Below, in pieces: positions 25,381-36,488 of a DNA stretch of 64,000 bases. This DNA is from Gp6-AA40 sp035496255 (lineage in GTDB: Bacteria; Acidobacteriota; Vicinamibacteria; Vicinamibacterales; UBA2999): NCBI GenBank assembly GCA_035496255.1, contig DATJEU010000096.1, forward strand, positions 60,662 to 124,661, read 5' to 3'. Both the position numbers and the translations under genes were made by a program. A model generated the notes under the pieces. That model did no database searches, had not been told where the DNA came from, and was given only the letters and a program-made list of their open reading frames with translations. Positions within the stretch are counted from its first letter, which is position 1, and each line of letters starts with the position of its first letter.

Positions 25381-27765
25381 TTGTCGCCCTCCGTCCGTGA
25401 TTTCCTGAACGGTTCGCTTCGACATGCCTGGCGACGCCTTGTGCGTCGGCCCGTGGTTCTCGTCTTGATGATCACGTCGCTCGGTGTCGGCGTTGGCGTC
25501 AACCTGACGCTGTACGCCGTCGTGAAGAGGCTTGCCCTCAGCGATTGGCTGGCCGCGCGCCACCCCGAGCAACTGGTCACGGTGTCCCCAGGGCTCTCAT
25601 ACCCCGACTACCTCGATCTGCTGTCGACGAGCACGACTGCCGACTACACCATCTTCCAGTCCTCGACGTTGTTGTGGGCACAGGAGACGGCGACACGCAC
25701 GATCGGCGCTCAGGTCGTTTCCACCAACTATTTCGACGTACTCGGTGTCCGGCCGCTGGTTGGCCGGACGTTCGCAGCCGACGGCACCAATCCGGATCAG
25801 GTACTGGTCAGCTACCGCTTCTGGCAGCAGCAGTTTCACGAGAACGCCGGCGTTGTCGGGCACACACTCACGCTGAACGGATGGCCGATGACGATCGTCG
25901 GCGTCCTGCCGCAGGACTTCTACTCGGCGGTGGCCCCGATGCTCGCGCCGAAGATCTACGTGCCGGTCAGCGCTCATGTGAATCTCGGCCTCGACGCACG
26001 CGAGGCTGCCCAGTTCGATGCGGTGGGCCGGCTGCGTCCTGGCTCGAGTCTCACGCGGGCGGCAGCGGAGCTTCGCGTCCTCGACGGGCGGCTGCGGCAC
26101 GACTACCCCGATGTGCCAAGGGCTGCGCCGCTGACTGCCCTTCCGCGTGCCGGGAGTCTGCTGCAGCGTGCCGGCGGCCCCCGCGGCCTGCTCCTCGCGC
26201 TGTTGACCGTCGTGGCAACCCTCGGCACGCTCGTGTTGCTGATCGTCTGCACGAACGTCGCCGGCGTGCTCGCCGCACGCACCGACGAGCGACGACGCGA
26301 CCTGTCGATCCGCGCCGCGATCGGCGCCACGCGTCGTCATTTGATCGGTGATCTGGCGATTGAGGGATTACTTCTTGGCGTTATCAGCGCAGCCGGCGCC
26401 GCCGCGATCTGGCTCGTTGCGACCCTGGCACTCCCGCGCATTCCAGCGATCGCCAGCCTTGGTGCCGTACTGATGATGCCGTCGCTGCCGGTGGGATTCA
26501 CGATCGTGCTGGCGCTTCTCGTCGCCGTCATCTGCACGGTTGCACCGGCACTTCTGGCCGCACGTATCGATCCCGCCAGGGGCCTGCGGCCGGGCTCTTC
26601 GGCCGGCATTTCGGGATCATTGCGCGCGCCCCGTTTGCTCGTCGGGGTGCAGGTCGCCATCTGCGCGCTGTTCGTCACCATTGCTCTCTTCGTCACACGC
26701 ACAACCGTCACGCTGGGGCGGGTGACGCCGAACATCGACCTGTCTCACTCGCTTGTCGTGCAGGTGCGTCTGCCGTCGACCATGGGGGCACTGGCGACAC
26801 TGGAGATCGAGCGCGAGCTCAGTCGCATCGATGGCATCACCAGCGTGAGCTACGGTGCACTGCCGGCGGCATTCAGTGGCGGCCGTCATCGCGTGCGCGT
26901 CGGAGACCACGGCGACGTGCGCGCGGACGCACTCCGGGTGCAACCGGGTTTCCTCGACACGCTTGGCTTGCGGATCGAGCGGGGCCGCGGACTGGACCGC
27001 CGCGACCTCGCGACGCCGGCTGTGACGCCGGTTCTCGTCGATCGGACATTCGCGGATCGCTATCTTCAAGGCCGCGAGGCGCTGGGGGTGATCCTGACGC
27101 TCGCCGCCGACACCGAGTCGGGCTCGCGTGAACAACGGCTCGAAGTCGTTGGCGTCACCGCGGGCGCCAACCTCGCGGGACCCGCCGCGTCTCCCACGCC
27201 ACTCGTGTTCATTCCTGGCGAGCCTCCGCGGCAGTTGGCCACGCTGGTCGCGCGCACTGAAGGCCCCGCCGCCGCCATGACGGCTGCCGTCATTCGCACG
27301 CTCGGAACGCGGTTTCCTGGAGCCAGCGCCTCAATTACACCGCTCGAGGATGCGTTCGCGTCGGCGCTCGCGCCGCTCCGGGCGATCGTCATCGTCTTCA
27401 GCGTCCTCGCGGGACTGGGCGCGATGATCGCGATGATCGGTCTCCACGGCCTGGTGAGCTACCAGACCAGTCGTCGACAATTCGATCTCGGAGTGCGGAG
27501 GGCGCTCGGCGCCTCCACGGGTTCGGTGATCGCCGTGGTCGCCCGTGATGCCGCCGGCATGGTCGCCGGCGGCATCATCGTCGGCCTTGCACTCGCCGCG
27601 CTTGCGGGACGCCTCTTGCCGCCCGTGGCCGGCAGCCTGCCGATGACCGGGATCGATCTGATCGCCGCGGCACTCGCCCTGCTTCTTGCGGTCGCGTTGG
27701 CGTGCCTGCGACCAACGCAACGAGCGCTGCGGGTTGAGGCCGCCGTCGTGCTGCGGGCAGAGTGA
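25381..27765 (+). CDS. ADOP-type ABC transporter permease (MacB/FtsX family)
   Basis: 794 residues. Two FtsX/MacB permease halves: TM1 (about 22-45) followed by a periplasmic MacB-PCD domain with 'TRTIGAQVVSTNYFDVLGVRPLVGR' and 'RFWQQQFHENAGVVG', then a three-helix block near 275-410, a second periplasmic domain, and a C-terminal three-helix block with 'VRRALGASTGSVIAVVARDAAGM'. This duplicated, ATPase-less layout is the acidobacterial duplicated orphan permease (ADOP) type. Export of a peptide or toxic compound is inferred from family. The start is a TTG close behind a strong promoter. The PadR gene follows after 1 bp. Confidence 0.85.
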   Translation: MSPSVRDFLNGSLRHAWRRLVRRPVVLVLMITSLGVGVGVNLTLYAVVKRLALSDWLAARHPEQLVTVSPGLSYPDYLDLLSTSTTADYTIFQSSTLLWAQETATRTIGAQVVSTNYFDVLGVRPLVGRTFAADGTNPDQVLVSYRFWQQQFHENAGVVGHTLTLNGWPMTIVGVLPQDFYSAVAPMLAPKIYVPVSAHVNLGLDAREAAQFDAVGRLRPGSSLTRAAAELRVLDGRLRHDYPDVPRAAPLTALPRAGSLLQRAGGPRGLLLALLTVVATLGTLVLLIVCTNVAGVLAARTDERRRDLSIRAAIGATRRHLIGDLAIEGLLLGVISAAGAAAIWLVATLALPRIPAIASLGAVLMMPSLPVGFTIVLALLVAVICTVAPALLAARIDPARGLRPGSSAGISGSLRAPRLLVGVQVAICALFVTIALFVTRTTVTLGRVTPNIDLSHSLVVQVRLPSTMGALATLEIERELSRIDGITSVSYGALPAAFSGGRHRVRVGDHGDVRADALRVQPGFLDTLGLRIERGRGLDRRDLATPAVTPVLVDRTFADRYLQGREALGVILTLAADTESGSREQRLEVVGVTAGANLAGPAASPTPLVFIPGEPPRQLATLVARTEGPAAAMTAAVIRTLGTRFPGASASITPLEDAFASALAPLRAIVIVFSVLAGLGAMIAMIGLHGLVSYQTSRRQFDLGVRRALGASTGSVIAVVARDAAGMVAGGIIVGLALAALAGRLLPPVAGSLPMTGIDLIAAALALLLAVALACLRPTQRALRVEAAVVLRAE

Positions 27766-27766
27766 C

Positions 27767-28108
27767 ATGGCCGAACACCTGGGCATGCTCGAACAGGCGG
27801 TGCTGTTGGCGCTCGTGCGTCCGCAGACCGAGCTCGGGAAGGAAGGCTACGGCCGCGCGATCCTGAAGGAGGTCGAGCATCGCCTCAATCGGGAAGTCAC
27901 CGCGGGCGCGGTCTACGCGACGCTCGATCGCCTCGAGGCCAAGGGGATGGTCTCCTCGCAGCTCGGGCCGGGCACACCGGTCCGTGGTGGCCGGCCGAAG
28001 CGCCATTACCGAATCGAGGCGAAAGGACTCCGGGCACTGCACGCCGTCCGCGATGCCACTGCTCGCTTGTGGGACGGCATTCGTCTTCCCGTGAAGGGCA
28101 CAGCGTGA
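27767..28108 (+). CDS. PadR-family transcriptional regulator
   Basis: 113 residues from ATG 27767, immediately after the permease stop. The winged-helix PadR domain is clear: 'EQAVLLALVRPQTELGKEGYGRAILKEVE', 'VTAGAVYATLDRLEAKGMVSSQ', and wing 'RGGRPKRHYRIEAKGLRAL'. PadR proteins repress nearby transport or detoxification genes until a ligand binds; ADOP permeases are habitually paired with one. The order permease-PadR-small membrane protein suggests one regulated unit. Confidence 0.9.
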   Translation: MAEHLGMLEQAVLLALVRPQTELGKEGYGRAILKEVEHRLNREVTAGAVYATLDRLEAKGMVSSQLGPGTPVRGGRPKRHYRIEAKGLRALHAVRDATARLWDGIRLPVKGTA

Positions 28109-28701
28109 ACCGCAGACTCGACCCAATCATCGGCGACCTGCTCGAGGAGTACCGCGAAGTCGTCCTGCCGGTTCGCGGACGCGTGCGCGCGATGCTGTGG
28201 TTCGCGCGCCAGCTCGCGAGCCTGGTTCCACCCTGGAGATGGGGGTTGGCTCTTGGCGCACTCGTCGGCGCCCAGAACATCCTCGATTCCTATCTGTGGC
28301 CGCTGCCGCATGACAACGCCGCAGGGGTCCTCGCGCTGGGGACGAGCGTGCTCGTCGCGTGGGCAGTGATCGGTACGTCGGCTGCATCGCGCAGCCGTCG
28401 TTTGCGCGATGGCATTCTGGGCGGAGCATTCGCCGCCGCCGTAAGCATGGGAATCATGGGTGCCGCCAACTTCGTGCGCGTTTACATCGTGCTCGACCTG
28501 GCAACGCACCACACGACCCTGGGCCAGTTCGCCGGGGGCTTCATGGCATCACATGGCGACGCTCTCTCCGGATTCTTTCAGCAGGAAGCTATCGACTGGC
28601 TGCAGGGAGTCCTCGGCGCGGCAGGGTTGGGAGCCTGTGCCGGCGCAATTGGTGGAGGGCTCACGCTACGGCGAGCCCGCCCCACCAGCGCTCGAACTTA
28701 A
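28105..28701 (+). CDS. Small membrane protein of the ADOP/PadR unit
   Basis: 198 residues from GTG 28105, overlapping the PadR stop (GTGA). The N-terminus 'LDPIIGDLLEEYREVVLPVRGRVRAMLWFARQLAS' resembles the cytoplasmic 'permease prefix' segment that is fused to ADOP permeases elsewhere; here it heads a separate protein with four hydrophobic segments (about 47-66, 79-95, 111-135, 165-190). It may be a split-off accessory domain of the transporter. Its stop shares a TTAA with the convergent gene's stop. Confidence 0.7.
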   Translation: MNRRLDPIIGDLLEEYREVVLPVRGRVRAMLWFARQLASLVPPWRWGLALGALVGAQNILDSYLWPLPHDNAAGVLALGTSVLVAWAVIGTSAASRSRRLRDGILGGAFAAAVSMGIMGAANFVRVYIVLDLATHHTTLGQFAGGFMASHGDALSGFFQQEAIDWLQGVLGAAGLGACAGAIGGGLTLRRARPTSART

Positions 28702-29189
28702 GCTGCCGCGTGCCGCCGCCGCGTGCGCGCCGCCTTCTGCGCGGCCTCATGGCGACGCTGCGGTCCCTTCGTGCGCACGGCTTTCTGCGCCGCTGCCCGG
28801 CGGCTCGATGCCGAACGGCGACGGGCCGCGCTGCTTGCCTGACGCGACAGCGCCTTGGACGATGCGGTGCGATGCGGTTCTCGCTTCAGCGCGCTGCGGG
28901 TCGCGCGCGACCGGCGAGGTGATGCCAACTTGCCCGCCCGGCGACGAGCCGATGCGGCACTCCGCTTCGTTCCCTCGCTCGAGCCCGCCGGCGGCTTGCC
29001 GAGCTTCACACCCGCGCGCCGTGCCTTCGAGAGCCCGATCGCGATCGCCTGCTTCGTCGATCGTGCGCCGTGCTTGCCCTCGCGCACGTGATGGATTTCC
29101 TCGCGGACGAACTCACCAGCCTGCGTCGACGGCGCCTTCCCGGCCTGCTTGTCGGCGCGAGCGCGCCTGAGCGTTTCCTTCTCGGGCAT
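28698..29189 (-). CDS. DUF6496-like protein with histone-H1-like basic tail
   Basis: 163 residues, ATG 29189 preceded by GGAGG. The first 60 residues carry the conserved core (EFVREEIHHVREGKHGARS, TKQAIAIGLSKARRAGVKL) found in small basic proteins of soil bacteria. The remaining 100 residues are almost only Ala, Arg, Lys and Ser, resembling bacterial histone-H1-like proteins. Nucleic-acid or chromatin binding is inferred. Family number is from memory. The stop overlaps that of the convergent membrane protein within TTAA. Confidence 0.7.
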   Translation of the reverse strand: MPEKETLRRARADKQAGKAPSTQAGEFVREEIHHVREGKHGARSTKQAIAIGLSKARRAGVKLGKPPAGSSEGTKRSAASARRRAGKLASPRRSRATRSALKREPHRTASSKALSRQASSAARRRSASSRRAAAQKAVRTKGPQRRHEAAQKAARTRRRHAAA

Positions 29190-29227
29190 CTGGATCCTCC
29201 CGAAGGTGGCAGGTACGCAATGCGGGT

Positions 29228-29342
29228 GCCGTGGATCGCAAATCCCAAATCCCCAAACCCAAATCCAGAGCCGAAAGAAGTTGAGAACAGTGCGGTCGGG
29301 GTGCCCGGAATCGCGAATCGAGAATCTCGAATCAGAGTCCAG
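29228..29342. repeat. Degenerate word-type tandem repeat (AATCCC / GAATC)
   Basis: First CAAATCCCAAATCCCCAAACCC, later GAATCGCGAATCGAGAATCTCGAATC. The gap between two minus-strand genes holds no other feature. Confidence 0.55.
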
Positions 29343-29344
29343 TG

Positions 29345-30019
29345 TCAGCGACGAAGCAGGGTTCGCGCGCGATCCTCGAGTGCGATCAGCCGCTGCTGCA
29401 CCTGCTCGCGCGACGCTTCGAGTTGTTCGGCTGATGCGCCAGGCGTCACGTAGAGCGGTTCGCCGATCGCAAGCGCGACGGTCGTGAACGGCTTCGGTAC
29501 CTGCGTGCGATCCCAGCTATTCGCCGTCCAGTACGACGACGCCTCGCAGTGGAACGGCAGCACGGGGTTGCCGGTCTCCCGCGCCAGCCATACCGCGCCG
29601 GGCTGGACGATTCGTGCGGGGCCGCGGGGACCATCGACGGTGAAGCCGGCGGGCTTCCCTGCCTCCATGTCGCGCACCAGCTTCAACATCGCCTTGATCC
29701 CGCCACGGGTCGTCGATCCGCGGGCCGTGCCGTACCCGAAGCGCTCGATGATGCGTGCGATCCACTCGCCGTCGAAGTTCTCGCTGGTGATGACGACAAT
29801 GCCGCGACGGCGAAAGTAGAAGGTGGCCGGCAGGATGCGGCCGTGCCAGAAGGCCATGATCGGCTGGCGGCCGGACCCGATCACCGTGTCGAGATGCTCG
29901 CGTCCGTCAACGCGCCAGCGCAGCGTGTGCCCGAGCGCGTTGATCAGCGGGTAGCCGACGCCGGCGATGGCCGAAATCTGTGCTCGCTTGAGAGAAGAGG
30001 CTCGCCAGTCGCTTTGCAC
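29345..30019 (-). CDS. DUF374 lysophospholipid/lipid A-type acyltransferase family protein
   Basis: 224 residues from GTG 30019. The acyltransferase-like pattern is visible: 'IMAFWHGRILPATFYFRRRG' (with the H-x-x-x-x motif altered to WHGRI, normal for DUF374), 'GSTTRGGIKAMLKLVRDM', 'GFTVDGPRGPARIVQPGAVWLAR', and 'NPVLPFHCEASSYW'. DUF374 proteins are thought to acylate or otherwise build LPS/Kdo-lipid A; substrate not known. Membrane-associated in the cytoplasm. It fits the many envelope-lipid genes upstream. Confidence 0.82.
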   Translation of the reverse strand: MQSDWRASSLKRAQISAIAGVGYPLINALGHTLRWRVDGREHLDTVIGSGRQPIMAFWHGRILPATFYFRRRGIVVITSENFDGEWIARIIERFGYGTARGSTTRGGIKAMLKLVRDMEAGKPAGFTVDGPRGPARIVQPGAVWLARETGNPVLPFHCEASSYWTANSWDRTQVPKPFTTVALAIGEPLYVTPGASAEQLEASREQVQQRLIALEDRARTLLRR

Positions 30020-30110
30020 GTGTAGGCTACAGACTCCGGGCTGCGGACTACGGGCTGTTCGTCTTCGGGCCGGACGTCCGTAGCCTGAAGCCTGTAGCCC
30101 TCATGCGTCA
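30020..30110. repeat. Word-type repeat (CTACGGGCT / CCGTAGCC)
   Basis: Shuffled copies of GTAGGCTACAGACTCCGGGCTGC / GGACTACGGGCT / CCGTAGCCTGAAGCCTGTAGCCC (broken here into short words). The same vocabulary occurs at about 43000-43040 and 60975-61065. Confidence 0.55.
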
Positions 30111-30113
30111 AGA

Positions 30114-31781
30114 CTACATCCCGTTGTACTGCGGCCCGCCGCCACCTTCTGGCGGCACCCAGGTGATGACCTGATAGGGGTCCATGATGTCGCACGTCTT
30201 GCAGTGGACGCAGTTCGAGGCGTTGATCTGCAGGCGCGGCGTGCCGTCCGCATCGTGGGTGATCTCGTAGACGTTCGCGGGGCAGAACCGCATGCATGGG
30301 TGGCCGTACTCCGGGCCACAGATCGTGCTGCACACCTCGGTGTGCACGAGCAGGTGTGCGGGTTGATCCTCGTCGTGGGTGGTGCCCGAGAAGTGCACGT
30401 TCGTCACCTTGTCGAACGTCAGCTTGCGATCGATCGTCGTGGCGTTGCTCGCCTGCGTCGCGTCCTTGTCGATCCCGTAGTACCACGCGAGCGTCTTCAT
30501 CTGGTCGTGGCCGGCATGCCCGGGAATGTCGTCGAGCAGCGCTCCCTTCGACAGCAGTGCCACGCCAGAGAGCGCAAGCCCCGTGAAGAGTCCGTAACCG
30601 AAGGCCTGATGCACGCTTCGCACGGGATAGAGCTCCGCACGCACGGCGCTCTGGTCGATGCGTCGCTGATAGGAACTGAGCGCCGCCGCTGACGTATCGC
30701 CCGAGCGGAGCGCGTCGAACGCGGTCTCGGCAGCCAGCATCCCGGTGCGCATCGCCAGGTGGATGCCCTTGAGCCGCATCGAGTTCAGGAACCCCCCCGC
30801 ATCGCCGGCGATCAAGGCGCCGTCCATGTAGCACTGCGGAATCGTGTTCCAGCCGCCTTCCGGCAGCGCCTTCGCGCCGTAGCGCGTCATCTGACCCCCC
30901 TCGAGCAACGCCGTGATCAGCGGGTGCTGCTTGAAGCGGTTGAAGGCCATGTGCGGATCGAACAGCGGGTCCCGATAGTCCAGGCCGGCCACGAACCCGA
31001 CCGACAGTTGACCGCCCGGCAGCGCGTAGATGAACCCGCCGCCGAACTCTTCGGTGCGCAGCGGATAGCCCATCGTGTGGATGACCGTTCCCGGCGGCAG
31101 CCGATCGGGAGGCACCTCCCACAGTTCCTTCAGCCCGATTGCGAACTGCTGCGGTTGACGACCCTTTCCAAGCTCCAGGCGGCGCTGCAGCTCCTTGGTC
31201 AGGTTGCCGCGCACGCCATCGCAGAAGATCGTGACCTTCGCGAGGATGTCGACACCGGGCTCGAACGTCGGCTTCTGCTCGCCGTGTTTGCCGATACCGC
31301 GATCGCCGGTTCGCACACCGGTAACGCGACGCCCCTCCATCAGCACGTCCTGCCCGCTGAACCCGCTGAAGATGTCGACGCCTTCGGCCTCGACCTGCGT
31401 GGTGAGCCACTGTGTGAACCGGTTCAGCGAGATGACGTAGTGGCCATGATTGCGCAGCGGCGGCGGAACAATCGGAAACGGGATCTTCGATCGCTCGGTC
31501 AGGAAGTAGACATGATCTTCAGCCACCGGAGCGGCCAGCGGACAGTGGCGCGCGTCGAAGTCGGGAATCAGCTCGCGCAGGGCCGATGGATCCAGCACGG
31601 CGCCGGAAAGCTGGTGGGCGCCGCCTTCACGAGCTTTCTCGAGGACGGCAATCTGTAAGGGTGGGCCGTCGGACCCGCGCGCTTTCTGTAGTTGGGCCAG
31701 GCGCAGCGCGGCCGACAACCCGGCCGGGCCACCGCCGACGATGAGAACATCGACCTCGAGCGTCTCCCCCGACACGGTCAC
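30114..31781 (-). CDS. Electron transfer flavoprotein:quinone oxidoreductase
   Basis: 555 residues. FAD-binding GGGPAG in 'VDVLIVGGGPAGLSAALRLA', 'EGGAHQLSGAVLDP', 'YVISLNRFTQWL', 'LIAGDAGGFLNSMRLKGIHLAM', and a C-terminal ferredoxin-like [4Fe-4S] region with four Cys (CSTICGPEYGHPCMRFCPA and NCVHCKTCDIMDP). It takes electrons from reduced ETF to the membrane quinone pool, which here should be menaquinone given the mqn genes. It follows etfB-etfA in one run; the 180-bp gap (31782-31961) contains only a short GC hairpin and CGTGAACACGATGA-type words. Confidence 0.93.
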   Translation of the reverse strand: MTVSGETLEVDVLIVGGGPAGLSAALRLAQLQKARGSDGPPLQIAVLEKAREGGAHQLSGAVLDPSALRELIPDFDARHCPLAAPVAEDHVYFLTERSKIPFPIVPPPLRNHGHYVISLNRFTQWLTTQVEAEGVDIFSGFSGQDVLMEGRRVTGVRTGDRGIGKHGEQKPTFEPGVDILAKVTIFCDGVRGNLTKELQRRLELGKGRQPQQFAIGLKELWEVPPDRLPPGTVIHTMGYPLRTEEFGGGFIYALPGGQLSVGFVAGLDYRDPLFDPHMAFNRFKQHPLITALLEGGQMTRYGAKALPEGGWNTIPQCYMDGALIAGDAGGFLNSMRLKGIHLAMRTGMLAAETAFDALRSGDTSAAALSSYQRRIDQSAVRAELYPVRSVHQAFGYGLFTGLALSGVALLSKGALLDDIPGHAGHDQMKTLAWYYGIDKDATQASNATTIDRKLTFDKVTNVHFSGTTHDEDQPAHLLVHTEVCSTICGPEYGHPCMRFCPANVYEITHDADGTPRLQINASNCVHCKTCDIMDPYQVITWVPPEGGGGPQYNGM

Positions 31782-31961
31782 GGGTGGGCCGTATTCACTG
31801 GAAGAGTACTACTACCGGGTACGTTCCGACCCCGAACAGCCGGCCGCGACAACGGCGCGGCCGGTCCTGAGTCAAGAAGGACATGCCACTAGTTAACACG
31901 ATGACCGCGTGAACACGATGAAAATTCGCCGTGCATCGTGAACATCGCGTGCATCGCCCGT

Positions 31962-32998
<1,037 letters not shown>

Positions 32999-33002
<4 letters not shown>

Positions 33003-33778
33003 AGGACCCTCGCTTCCTCGCGCAGGCGTCGCACGAGCTCTTTCGCGGCTTCACCCGGCGGGCCGGCAATCATCTGCGTCTGCTTGCTCTTCGACGGCAG
33101 CGACAGCGCCAGGATCTGTTGTGCGGGCTCGAGACCCGCGGGCATGACGGCTTTCCTGATCTCCTTCTTCTTTGCCGCCATGATCCCCTTCAGCGTCGCG
33201 TAGCGGAGCTGGTTGATGCCGCTCTGAATGGTCAGCAGCGCCGGCAGCGGCATCGTGATCCACTGGAACCACCCGCCTTCGAGCTCGCGCTTGACGCGGA
33301 CGCTGCCCTTCCCCGGTTCGCCGCCGTCGGTGATCTCGACCGACATGATGATCGTGGACGCCGCGATGCCGAGACGTTCGGCGAGAATCACGCCGGTCTG
33401 CGCGTGTCCCTGATCGTCGGACTGCAGTCCGGTCAGGATCAGGTCGAACCGTTCCTCCGACATGGCCGACGCCAGCGCTTCGGCGGTCACCAGGGCATCT
33501 GCCGCCGCCAGCGCATCATCCTCCACGTGCAGCGCCCGATCGGCGCCGCGGGCGAGTGCCTCGCGAATCACCTGCTGGACGCGCGCCGGTCCGGCACAGC
33601 ACACGACCACCTCACCGCCGTGCTTCTCGCGCAGGCGAAGCGCCTCTTCGAGCGCATAGGCGTCCGGCTCGTTCATTTCGTAGCTGGCATCCTGCTCGCG
33701 GATCCACGTCTTCGCCTCATTGAGACGTGGCTGCCACTCGCGGGTGGGCACCTGCTTGATGCAGACGGCGATTTTCAT
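32999..33778 (-). CDS. etfB: Electron transfer flavoprotein beta subunit
   Basis: 259 residues. Begins 'MKIAVCIKQVPTREWQP', the classical EtfB start, followed by 'MNEPDAYALEEALRLRE', 'REALARGADRALHVED', 'FDLILTGLQSDDQGHAQTG', and 'VKRELEGGWFQWITMPLPAL'. Binds AMP and carries the recognition loop for dehydrogenases ('YATLKGIMAAKKKEI'). The GTG of etfA overlaps its stop. A long hairpin element lies 95 bp upstream of its start. Confidence 0.95.
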
Positions 33779-33854
33779 GTGATGGAACTCCGGGCTGCGG
33801 ACGGCGATACGGACCAGCTCACGGCTGTTGGCGGATACAACCCGCGTGCCGGGG

Positions 33855-34150
33855 AGGAGGAGACGGAGGAGGCGGAGGCAACGGTCTTAGACAGGAGGAA
33901 CGGGGAAACGGAGACAAACGGAGGCGGTTGCTGGCTGGCCGCCTGCGGCGGCCTGATCGCGTGAAGGGGTCACACGCAAACGCTCATGAATCACGCGCGG
34001 CTTGGGTGTGGCCCCTTCGCGCGATCAGATGCGGCCCGCCATGCGGGCCGCCAGCCAGCAACCGCTCACACGCCCCAATCCACCCATGTGTTCTCCGTTC
34101 GTCGCCGTTCCTCCGTTCCTCCTTGTGAACCCGTTGCCTCCGTCCCCTCC
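33855..34150 (-). repeat. Long asymmetric inverted-repeat (hairpin) element, copy B
   Basis: Inner arms 33924-33980 and 34002-34065, loop 33981-34001; outer arms 33874-33923 and 34092-34141 (GGAGGAACGGGGAAACGG against CCGTTCCTCCGTTCCTCC). A 26-nt bulge (34066-34091) lies in the 3' plus-strand arm, so read on the minus strand the long arm comes first, exactly as in copy A on the plus strand. The bulges themselves are similar (GGTGGAYTG...). It fills most of the 387-bp gap between the fabF stop and the etfB start; nothing else is seen there. Confidence 0.8.
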
Positions 34151-34165
34151 GTCGAGCCGATACTT

Positions 34166-35404
<1,239 letters not shown>

Positions 35405-35413
35405 CGTTGCGAC

Positions 35414-35656
35414 CTACTTCTTGCCCTTCGCGTGCGCCTCGATGTAATCGATGGCTTCCTTGACGCGGGTGATTTTCTCGGCGTCCTCGTCGGGGATTTC
35501 GATGCCGAATTCCTCTTCGAATGCCATCACGAGCTCCACCGTGTCCAGCGAATCGGCCCCGAGATCGTCGACGAACGACGCATCCGGCGTCACTTCCTCC
35601 TCGTCGACGCCGAGCTGCTCCACGATGATGCTCTTCACCTTGTCTGCGACTGCCAT
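35414..35656 (-). CDS. acpP: Acyl carrier protein
   Basis: 80 residues, acidic, four-helix ACP. The phosphopantetheine serine is Ser36 in 'DDLGADSLDTVELVMAFEEE'. It carries growing acyl chains for the fab enzymes, PlsX and LpxA. The C-terminal KGKK is more basic than usual. Between acpP and fabG is an 84-bp spacer of repeated GGCCGGTGG words. Confidence 0.97.
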   Translation of the reverse strand: MAVADKVKSIIVEQLGVDEEEVTPDASFVDDLGADSLDTVELVMAFEEEFGIEIPDEDAEKITRVKEAIDYIEAHAKGKK

Positions 35657-35663
35657 CTAATCC

Positions 35664-35747
35664 TCCGGCTAGTGGCCGGTGGCTGGTGGGCAGCAGCTAG
35701 TGGCACACTTGCCCACTACCCACCGGCCACTGGCCACGAGCCAGAAC
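35664..35747. repeat. Word-type repeat (CTAGTGGCCGGTGG) in fab operon
   Basis: CTAGTGGCCGGTGGCTGGTGG and its inverted relatives CCCACCGGCCACTGGCCAC form an imperfect hairpin between fabG and acpP. Wording is shared with 25259-25340. It could modulate acpP expression relative to fabG; this is inference. Confidence 0.55.
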
Positions 35748-36488
35748 TCACATGTACATGCCGCCATTTACGGCCAGTACGTGCCCCGTAATATACGACG
35801 CCTCATCCGAGGCGAGAAAGCAGACTGCTGCCGCGATGTCCTCCGGCGCGCCAATGCGGCCCAGCGGAATCTGCGCCGCCCAGTCACCCTGCGCCTTGCC
35901 GGTCAGCGCCCTGGTCATATCGGTCTCGACCAGCCCGGGCGCGACGACATTGACCGTGATGCCCCGCGAGGCGACCTCGCGGGCCAGCGCCTTGCTGAAA
36001 CCGATCAAGCCGGCCTTGGACGCGGCGTAGTTGGCCTGCCCGGCGTTGCCCGTCTGCCCGACCACCGACGCGACGTTGATGATCCGGCCGCCGCGCTGCT
36101 TCACCATCGGTTTCAGCACCGCCTGCGCGAGTCCGAACGCCGCGGTCAGGTTGGTCGCGATCACCTGATCCCAGTCGTCGCGCTTCATCCGCAGCATCAA
36201 CTGATCTTTCGTGATGCCGGCGTTGCTGACCAGGATGTCGATGCGGCCATGCCGCTCGAGCACACCGCTGACCAGCGCCTCAATCGACGCCGGCTCGGTC
36301 ACGTCCACAGACGCCAGTTCCGCTGTGCCGCCCGCCGCCTCGATTTCCGCAACCGTCGCCGCGGCATTCTCCGCGCGTGCGGCGGCGACGACACGTGCAC
36401 CCTGCGCCGCCAGTCGCGTCGCGATCGCCCGGCCGATGCCTCGCGATGCGCCGGTGACAATCGCAACCCTTCCGCTTAAGTCGAGCAT
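35748..36488 (-). CDS. fabG: 3-oxoacyl-[acyl-carrier-protein] reductase
   Basis: 246 residues. SDR fold: cofactor motif TGASRGIG, 'VSNAGITKDQLMLRM', catalytic Ser-Tyr-Lys in 'NVASVVGQTGNAGQANYAASKAG', and the closing 'ITGHVLAVNGGMYM', all FabG hallmarks. NADPH-dependent reduction in fatty-acid elongation. The ATG overlaps the fabD stop by 13 bp. Confidence 0.96.
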   Translation of the reverse strand: MLDLSGRVAIVTGASRGIGRAIATRLAAQGARVVAAARAENAAATVAEIEAAGGTAELASVDVTEPASIEALVSGVLERHGRIDILVSNAGITKDQLMLRMKRDDWDQVIATNLTAAFGLAQAVLKPMVKQRGGRIINVASVVGQTGNAGQANYAASKAGLIGFSKALAREVASRGITVNVVAPGLVETDMTRALTGKAQGDWAAQIPLGRIGAPEDIAAAVCFLASDEASYITGHVLAVNGGMYM

